Below are positions 5,659 through 7,218 of a stretch of DNA of 7,218 nucleotides, one piece after another; position 1 is the first letter of the stretch; each line of letters begins with the position of its first letter. Source of the stretch: Actinomycetes bacterium (GTDB lineage Bacteria > Actinomycetota > Thermoleophilia > Solirubrobacterales > Solirubrobacteraceae). The stretch spans positions 1 through 7,218 of the forward strand of contig JAEZDB010000101.1 of the NCBI GenBank assembly GCA_023429855.1, read 5' to 3'. Below the pieces are notes generated by a model. That model saw only the letters and a program-made list of their open reading frames with translations. It had not been told where the DNA came from and ran no database searches. Both the position numbers and the translations under genes were made by a program.

Positions 5659-7092
5659 ATGTCGTCCTCGCCCACCGCACAGCACTGCCAGGACTACGCG
5701 CGCTCACACGCGCTCGCGGGCGCCGGTCTGCCGACGGTCGAGCCGGGCATGCCCGATCCTGCCGGCACGGGACTGACCCGCCGTTCGATGATGCTGCGCT
5801 CGCTCGGCCTCGGCATGGCGGTCTACGGCGCCGGCGCCCTCGGCGGCGCCGACCATGTGGAGGCGGCCATCAACGACGCGCTGGGCGAGCACAAGGTCGT
5901 GGTCTCGGTCTTCATCGACGGCGGCTGGGACGCCCTCAGCGTGCTCGCGCCGTTTGGGAGCGATCACCGCCACGAGGCGCGCCTCGCCGAGCTGCGTCCG
6001 GGCCTCTCCGCGATCGACCGCGGCGCCGCGAGCGTGTTCGCTGCAGACCCGAGCCTGTCGTGGCATCCGTCGGCCGCCGGGCTGCGCGACCTGTGGGACG
6101 ACCCGGCGATCGGCGTCGCCGTGGCGCCCGCCATCGGCTACAGCTCACCAAACTACACGCACATCACGAGCCGCCACTTCTGGGAGGTCGGCGCGCTCGA
6201 CGTCGGCGGCACGACGGGCTGGATGGGGCGCTATCTCGACCGCGTCGGCCGCGGCGATGTGCCGATTCAGGGCGTGACGATGGGCGGCTCGCTCTCCCCC
6301 GCGCTCGCCACGAGCAACGTGCCGGTGGCGGCCGTCTACGACATCGACTCCTACCGCTACGACTACCGCGGCGCCGCCGGCCGCGTGGCCGCCGCCGCGA
6401 CCAACGAACTGCGCGCCCTCGCGGCGAAGGCGAGCGGCGACGCCCAGCGCGACCAGGCCCGGATGGTGACGGGCGCGTCGTTCCGGCTCGTCGACGACAT
6501 GACGGCCGCGGCGACGACGACGGCGTCGGGCGTCGCCTACCCAGCAGACTCGAGCTACTTCGTCGACAGCCTCAAGGACACCGCCCGGCTGCTCGGCACC
6601 CGCGTCGCGGGATCGGCGCTGCCGATCCGCTGCGTGGCCCTACGCGGCCACGGCGGCTACGACACGCACAGCGCCCAGGAGCCGAACTTCTCGAGCAACC
6701 TGCGGATCACGACGCAGGCGATCAAGGCTTTCTGGGCCGACCTCACCGCGCGCGGCCAGCAGGACCGCGTCGCGATGCTCGTGTGGAGCGAGTTCGGGCG
6801 GCGACCCGCTGAGAACGGCTCGGCGGGCTGCGACCACGGAGCGGCCGGGTCGGCGTTTGTGATCGGCCCGTCGGTGCGGCAGGGGCTGATCGGCGAGTTC
6901 CCAGGGCTCGCCGGCTACGGCAGCGCCGCGGCAGGACTCATGCGCGACGGCAACCTGCGTGCGACCAGCGACTTCCGCGGCGTCTATTCGGCACTGCTCG
7001 AGCAGTGGCTCGGGACCGACGCCGCCGGGATCATCCCTGGCGCCGGCGCGCGCCCCGGCTCGGGTGCGTTCGCGCGGCCCACGTTGTTCTGA
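5659..7092 (+). CDS. DUF1501 family protein, copy B, with twin-arginine-like signal
   Basis: The 477-residue product is the paralog of the DUF1501 protein at 2470-3900. It has QHCQDYARS (8-16), PAGTGLTRRSMMLRSLG (34-50) as a Tat-like signal, FIDGGWDALS (85-94), SRHFWEVGALDVGGTTGW (171-188), GGYDTHSAQ (332-340) and VWSEFGRRPAENGSAGCDHG (375-394). D91, D335/H337 and D392/H393 occupy the candidate metal-site positions. The residue before DHG is Cys391 where copy A has Ser396. The most divergent stretch is about 230-300. The ATG directly follows the TAG of the DUF1800 gene (5656-5658), so the two are probably translationally coupled, and AGGTGAG at 5648-5654 is a possible though very close ribosome-binding site. 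The stop TGA overlaps the next start as ATGA. The C-terminus carries a Gly/Ala/Pro-rich insertion (about 461-470) that copy A largely lacks. Confidence 0.93.
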   Translation: MSSSPTAQHCQDYARSHALAGAGLPTVEPGMPDPAGTGLTRRSMMLRSLGLGMAVYGAGALGGADHVEAAINDALGEHKVVVSVFIDGGWDALSVLAPFGSDHRHEARLAELRPGLSAIDRGAASVFAADPSLSWHPSAAGLRDLWDDPAIGVAVAPAIGYSSPNYTHITSRHFWEVGALDVGGTTGWMGRYLDRVGRGDVPIQGVTMGGSLSPALATSNVPVAAVYDIDSYRYDYRGAAGRVAAAATNELRALAAKASGDAQRDQARMVTGASFRLVDDMTAAATTTASGVAYPADSSYFVDSLKDTARLLGTRVAGSALPIRCVALRGHGGYDTHSAQEPNFSSNLRITTQAIKAFWADLTARGQQDRVAMLVWSEFGRRPAENGSAGCDHGAAGSAFVIGPSVRQGLIGEFPGLAGYGSAAAGLMRDGNLRATSDFRGVYSALLEQWLGTDAAGIIPGAGARPGSGAFARPTLF

Positions 7093-7218
7093 TGACAGCC
7101 CGCGCAACCAACCAGCCGCCCGGCCGCCTGGCGCGAGCGCTGCGCTCGCGGGCGCGGGCCGTTCCGCCGATCGTGGCCGCAGTTGCCGTGCTTGCACTGC
7201 CGTGCGACTGCCCGGACC
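7092..7218 (+). CDS. Start of an unidentified probably exported protein, runs off right edge
   Basis: An ATG at 7092-7094 overlaps the TGA of the second DUF1501 gene (ATGA), an arrangement typical of translational coupling within an operon. The frame stays open for 42 codons to the window edge. The peptide has an Arg-rich start (about residues 4-22, six arginines), then PPIVAAVAVLALP (25-37), then CDCPD. This looks like a Sec signal peptide or a single membrane segment. ALPC is not a good lipobox because Pro is at -1. A perfect 9-base inverted repeat (7132-7150) falls inside it. No family can be assigned from so short a stretch. Position suggests a third component acting with the DUF1800/DUF1501 pairs, which is inference. 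Confidence 0.55.
   Translation, partial: MTARATNQPPGRLARALRSRARAVPPIVAAVAVLALPCDCPD
7132..7150. repeat. Perfect 9+9 base inverted repeat with 1-base spacer
   Basis: CGCGAGCGC (7132-7140) is followed by T and then its exact reverse complement GCGCTCGCG (7142-7150). In RNA it could form a stem of about seven pairs with a five-base loop, 40 bases after the start of the last gene. As DNA it is a near-perfect palindrome. It encodes part of an Ala/Arg/Leu-rich signal region, so codon bias may account for some of it. Confidence 0.6.

Larger units (their letters stand above)
3974..7092 (+). repeat. Diverged tandem duplication, module copy B (DUF1800-DUF1501)
   Basis: This is the second copy of the pair at 750-3900, separated from it by 73 non-coding bases. 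The internal gap between the two genes is 0 bases here and 22 bases in copy A. This copy contains the frameshift at 5254-5257 and is followed by a further overlapping gene, which copy A lacks. Confidence 0.85.

Overview
The window comes from a high-GC bacterium (roughly 70% G+C, with almost every codon ending in G or C). Base composition and protein style suggest an actinobacterium. Lysine/arginine-rich, cysteine-punctuated segments next to DUF1800/DUF1501 pairs are typical of Thermoleophilia (Solirubrobacterales-like), but that placement is inference and no marker gene is present.

Layout. (1) Positions 1-600, minus strand: the N-terminal 200 codons of an amidase-signature enzyme running off the left edge. 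Its last 29 codons (1-87) have clearly different codon use and resemble GatA, so a chimeric junction is possible. (2) 601-749: a short divergent intergenic region. (3) 750-7092, plus strand: two consecutive copies of the same two-gene module, each a DUF1800 protein followed by a DUF1501 protein. Copy A is 750-2447 plus 2470-3900, and copy B is 3974-5658 plus 5659-7092. A GC-rich imperfect hairpin (3904-3950) sits between the copies. (4) 7092-7218, plus strand: the start of a further gene that overlaps the previous stop by ATGA and looks like a signal peptide.

How the genes may work together. DUF1800 (PF08811) and DUF1501 (PF07394) are commonly neighbours and their joint function is not established. 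DUF1501 belongs to the alkaline phosphatase/sulfatase-like group and is normally exported. Here both DUF1501 proteins have a twin-arginine-like signal preceded by a conserved Cys-containing N-terminal extension. Both DUF1800 proteins lack any hydrophobic signal and instead start with a Lys-rich segment bounded by two cysteines. One economical hypothesis is that each DUF1800 protein leaves the cell with its DUF1501 partner. The two modules are an old duplication: proteins are similar along their whole length while synonymous positions differ widely, so both copies have been kept by selection.

The main anomaly in the cluster is a one-base frameshift in the second DUF1800 gene, at the GGG run at 5254-5256. 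The downstream frame stays perfectly conserved to a stop that abuts the next start codon, so a sequencing or assembly deletion, or a very recent mutation, is more likely than an old pseudogene. No RNA gene, CRISPR array, insertion sequence or phage element was seen.
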